Assembly (NCBI RefSeq): GCF_900104955.1
Contig: NZ_FNSI01000001.1
Location: 5,800,001 to 5,864,000 of the forward strand
DNA: 64,000 nucleotides
Reading direction: 5' to 3'
Source: Beijerinckia sp. 28-YEA-48
GTDB lineage: Bacteria > Pseudomonadota > Alphaproteobacteria > Rhizobiales > Beijerinckiaceae
The notes beneath the pieces were generated by a model, which worked only from the letters and a program-made list of their open reading frames with translations, did not search any database and was not told the origin of the DNA. Below are positions 61,384-64,000 of the stretch, piece after piece (position 1 is the first letter of the stretch; each line of letters begins with the position of its first letter). The translations under genes and the position numbers were made by a program.

Positions 61384-61421
61384 TCATCCCGGATCGCCTG
61401 CTGCGCAGTCGTCCGGGGTGA
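61384..61421. repeat. Short palindromic repeat related to the element at 41588-41743
   Basis: TCATCCCGG (61384-61392) and CCGGGGTGA (61413-61421) form imperfect inverted arms enclosing the palindrome CTGCGCAG. The ends match those of the repeat at 41588-41743 (GTCATCCCC type). It follows the glnS stop directly. Confidence 0.5.
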
Positions 61422-61436
61422 CACCAAGGTTCAGGC

Positions 61437-61471
61437 AATAAAAAACCCCGCGTCGCCGCGGGGTTTTGTTT
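61437..61471. terminator. Bidirectional terminator between glnS and petC
   Basis: AAAACCCCGCG (61442-61452) pairs with CGCGGGGTTTT (61457-61467) across a 4-base loop. Six A residues (61440-61445) give the T-tract for the minus-strand bc1 operon, and TTTTGTTT serves the plus-strand glnS. Confidence 0.9.
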
Positions 61472-61488
61472 GGGGAGGAAGACGGCGC

Positions 61489-62298
61489 TTAGTGCGCGTC
61501 CTTCCAGATCCGTTTTTTGGTGAAGTAGAGCAGGCCGGCGAAGATCGCCAGGAAGATGAGGGCATTGAAGCCGGCCTTCTTGCGCTCTTCGAGCTTCGGT
61601 TCGGCCGCCCACATCAAGAAAGCGGAGACGTCGTGCGAATACTGCTGCACGGTCTTGGGCGCATTGTCGGGGAATTCCACCTGGCCGTCGCTCAGCGGCT
61701 TCGGCATGGCGATCTGGTGACCCGGGAAGAATTCGTTCCAGTGGTCTTCGCCCGTCTTGGTATAGCCGTTCAGCAGCGCGACGATGTAGTCGGGGCCATG
61801 CTCCTGATAGGCGAAGCCCGGCACCATATCGAGGAGGAACAGCGGGAAGCCGCGCGAATAGGAGCGGGCCTTGGCGATGACCGAGAGATCCGGCGGCGCC
61901 ACGCCGTGAACGGCGGCGGCGGCATCGGCATTGACGAAGAGCTTCGGGAAGCGGTCGGACGGACGGCCCGGACGCTCGATGGCTTCGCCCTTATCGTTGA
62001 AGTCCTTGATCTGATATTCGGCGGCGAGCGCCTTGACCTGGGCTTCGGAGAACTGCGGACCACCAGGATCGGCGAGGTTGCCGAAGCGCAGCAGGTTCAG
62101 CGAGTGGCAGGCCTGACAGACTTCCCGATAGACCTTGAAACCACGCTGTAGCTGAGCGCGATCGTATTTGCCGAAGAAGCCGCCGAAGGTCCACTCTTGC
62201 CGCGGCGGCGCCGGGGCATGTTCTTCCTGCGCCAGGGCGCCGGTGAGAGCTACCGCCGAGATCGCGAAAGCCAAGCTGATCGATTTGAAGGAGATCAT
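61489..62298 (-). CDS. petC: Cytochrome c1 of the bc1 complex
   Basis: A 269-residue membrane-anchored cytochrome from the ATG at 62298. An N-terminal signal (ISLAFAISAVALTGALAQ) directs it to the periplasm, the heme c motif CQACH is at residues 61-65, and the axial methionine lies in QIAMPKPL. A C-terminal helix (GFNALIFLAIFAGLLYF) anchors it in the inner membrane. It passes electrons from the Rieske protein to soluble cytochrome c in respiration. It is the last gene of petA-petB-petC and is separate from petB, unlike the fused fbcH of Bradyrhizobium. Confidence 0.96.
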   Translation of the reverse strand: MISFKSISLAFAISAVALTGALAQEEHAPAPPRQEWTFGGFFGKYDRAQLQRGFKVYREVCQACHSLNLLRFGNLADPGGPQFSEAQVKALAAEYQIKDFNDKGEAIERPGRPSDRFPKLFVNADAAAAVHGVAPPDLSVIAKARSYSRGFPLFLLDMVPGFAYQEHGPDYIVALLNGYTKTGEDHWNEFFPGHQIAMPKPLSDGQVEFPDNAPKTVQQYSHDVSAFLMWAAEPKLEERKKAGFNALIFLAIFAGLLYFTKKRIWKDAH

Positions 62299-62320
62299 GA
62301 TGTTTTCCTTAGCTCCCTGA

Positions 62321-63574
62321 TCATTCCGCCGGCTGGGCCGCTGCGCCGCCATTTCTGGCGAGCACCGCATCGGCAATCGATGCGGGGACAGGCTTGGGCG
62401 TTTCAAAGATGCCGAGAAGCGGCAGGATGATGAGGAAGAAGCCGAAGTAGTAGGTCGTCAGCAGGCGGGCCGCGATGACATAGCCACCTTCCGCCGGCAT
62501 CGAGCCGAGATAGCCCAGGCCAATGCAGCACAGCATGAAGGCCCAGAAGAAGATCTTGAACATCGGCCGATACTTGCCTGAACGCACGCGGGACGTGTCG
62601 AGCCAGGGCAGGAAGGCGAGGATCGCGATCGAACCGAACATGGCGATAACGCCGCCGAGCTTGGAAGGAATGGCGCGCAGGATCGCGTAGAACGGCAGGT
62701 AATACCATTCCGGAACGATGTGAGCCGGCGTCGAGAGCGGGTTCGCCTCGATATAGTTGTCGGCGTGGCCAAGGTAGTTCGGCACCTGGAAGATGAACCA
62801 GGCGTAGAGGATCAGGAAGCAGACGATCGCGAAGCTGTCCTTGATCGTCGCGTAGGGGGTGAAAGCCACCGCGTCACGCTTGACGTTCTTGATCTCGACG
62901 CCATCGGGGTTGTTCTGGCCGACCACATGCAGCGCCCATACGTGCAGCACGACAACGCCGGCGATCATGAAGGGCAGCAGGTAGTGCAGGGCGAAGAAGC
63001 GGTTCAGGGTCGGGTTGCCAACCGAATAGCCACCCCAGAGCCAGGTGGTGATCGCCTCGCCGACCAGCGGGATGGCGGTGAAGAAGTTGGTGATGACGGT
63101 GGCGCCCCAGAAGCTCATCTGGCCCCACGGCAGGGTGTAGCCCAGGAAGCCGGTGGCCATCATCAGGAGATAGATGATGACGCCGAGGATCCACAGCACC
63201 TCACGCGGCGCCTTGTAGGACCCGTAGTACACGCCACGGAACATGTGGATGTAAACGGCGACGAAGAACATCGAAGCGCCGTTGGAATGGGCGTAGCGCA
63301 GGAACCAGCCCCAGTTCACGTCGCGCATGATCGACTCGACCGAAGCGAAGGCCATGTCGACGTGCGGCGTGTAGTGCATGGTCAGCACGATGCCGGTGAT
63401 GATCTGCGCCACCAGCATGAAGCTGAGGATGCCGCCGAACGTCCACCAGTAGTTGAGGTTACGCGGCGTCGGATAGGCGATGAAGGAGCCATGGATCAGC
63501 CCGGCGACGGGCAGACGGCTCTCGAACCAGCGGCCGAGTGCGCTTTTGGGGACGTAGGTGGAGGGTCCGCTCAT
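62321..63574 (-). CDS. petB: Cytochrome b of the bc1 complex
   Basis: A 417-residue integral membrane protein from the ATG at 63574 with the expected eight or so helices. Heme-ligand histidines are visible in [22 protein letters not shown] and in the later [24 protein letters not shown] block. The quinol-site signature [13 protein letters not shown] (PEWY) is intact. It carries the Q-cycle of the bc1 complex. Its stop is 22 bases upstream of petC and its start 66 bases after petA, consistent with one operon. Confidence 0.97.
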   Translation of the reverse strand: MSGPSTYVPKSALGRWFESRLPVAGLIHGSFIAYPTPRNLNYWWTFGGILSFMLVAQIITGIVLTMHYTPHVDMAFASVESIMRDVNWGWFLRYAHSNGASMFFVAVYIHMFRGVYYGSYKAPREVLWILGVIIYLLMMATGFLGYTLPWGQMSFWGATVITNFFTAIPLVGEAITTWLWGGYSVGNPTLNRFFALHYLLPFMIAGVVVLHVWALHVVGQNNPDGVEIKNVKRDAVAFTPYATIKDSFAIVCFLILYAWFIFQVPNYLGHADNYIEANPLSTPAHIVPEWYYLPFYAILRAIPSKLGGVIAMFGSIAILAFLPWLDTSRVRSGKYRPMFKIFFWAFMLCCIGLGYLGSMPAEGGYVIAARLLTTYYFGFFLIILPLLGIFETPKPVPASIADAVLARNGGAAAQPAE

Positions 63575-63640
63575 GTGACTGGTCTCTATTTGGCGAGCAC
63601 GGATGCGAAAAATCGACGGCAAGAAGCGTAGAAGGCTGGA

Positions 63641-64000
63641 TCAGCCGATCTTGAGCTTCGTGTCGGTGAGAAAGCTGTAGCTGGGAATCTCGAGGTTCTT
63701 CGGCGCGGGACCACGACGAATGCGCCCGGAGGTGTCGTACTGCGAGCCGTGGCAGGGGCAGAACCAGCCATCGTAATCGCCGCGCGAACCGGCCTGGCCG
63801 ATCGGCACGCAACCGAGATGCGTGCAGATGCCGACGACGACAAGCCATTCCGGCTTCTGGACGCGCTGCTTGTCGGTTTCCGGATCGGGCAGCTCGGCCA
63901 GCGGGACGCTGACGGCTTCCTGAATTTCTTTCGGTGTCCGGTGACGGACGAAAACCGGCTTGCCGCGCCACTTGACCGTCATGATCGCGCCGAGAGGAAC
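63641..64000 (-). CDS. petA: Rieske iron-sulfur subunit of the bc1 complex (partial, N-terminus outside window)
   Basis: The C-terminal 119 residues are present, in an open frame running off the window edge. Both cluster-binding loops are visible, CTHLGC and CPCHGS, along with the disulfide-forming second cysteines and a typical ending ([18 protein letters not shown]). An internal ATG at 63982 is not the true start, because the missing part must carry the twin-arginine membrane anchor. It is the first gene of petA-petB-petC and delivers electrons from quinol to cytochrome c1. Confidence 0.95.
   Translation of the reverse strand, partial: VPLGAIMTVKWRGKPVFVRHRTPKEIQEAVSVPLAELPDPETDKQRVQKPEWLVVVGICTHLGCVPIGQAGSRGDYDGWFCPCHGSQYDTSGRIRRGPAPKNLEIPSYSFLTDTKLKIG

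Overview
The window looks like a chromosomal segment of a GC-rich alphaproteobacterium, most likely a Rhizobiales-type soil or rhizosphere bacterium with a versatile catabolic genome. The basis is the codon use and protein style, the petA-petB-petC bc1 order, an HU gene, a Tim44-domain membrane protein, and seven tripartite-tricarboxylate-transporter (TTT) binding proteins. petB and petC are separate genes, which argues against a Bradyrhizobium-like fused fbcH. No rRNA, tRNA, CRISPR array, transposase or phage gene is visible, and every large gene reads intact.

Layout. 1-1.5 kb: a GntR/FCD regulator and a Rieske oxygenase cut by the window edge. 2-5.9 kb: a Dpp/Opp-type ABC importer (two permeases, two ATPases) with no binding protein, followed convergently by a sulfatase. 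7.6-13.2 kb: a thioredoxin-like exported protein, NAD kinase, an orphan CoxL-family molybdenum subunit, a TerC-family membrane protein and a GST. 13.2-23.8 kb (minus): an operon of an SsuABC-type importer, split hydantoinase subunits HyuA/HyuB, two atypical creatinase/M24-fold proteins and a TTT binding protein, with a divergent LysR gene. 24-27.3 kb: LysR, a TTT binding protein and a PcaB/PurB-superfamily lyase. 27.3-31.5 kb: two class II aldolases, HU, a 2-hydroxyacid dehydrogenase and an AroE-like dehydrogenase.

31.6-43.4 kb (plus): a catabolic block with a Rieske oxygenase, a zinc alcohol dehydrogenase, TctB-TctA followed by three tandem TctC paralogues, an alpha/beta hydrolase, a luciferase-like monooxygenase and a UbiD-family decarboxylase. 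It could take up, de-esterify, oxygenate and decarboxylate an aromatic or related carboxylate; the substrate is not determined. 43.4-48.1 kb (minus): an IorAB-type molybdenum hydroxylase, a LysR regulator and a third class II aldolase. 48.1-53.1 kb: pth and rplY, another TctC, an unlisted 27-residue membrane peptide, a Tim44-domain protein and an FMN reductase. 53.2-57.9 kb (minus): a fused 5-oxoprolinase with its own TctC. 58-64 kb: housekeeping genes (a putative membrane protein, a metallophosphoesterase, glnS, and petC-petB-petA).

The recurring theme is binding-protein-dependent import coupled to hydrolysis or oxygenation of small organic acids and cyclic amides. The most unusual parts are the hydantoinase operon with two M24-fold proteins that lack the standard metal ligands, the excess of TctC proteins over TctAB, and several well-formed operator-like repeats and intercistronic stem-loops.
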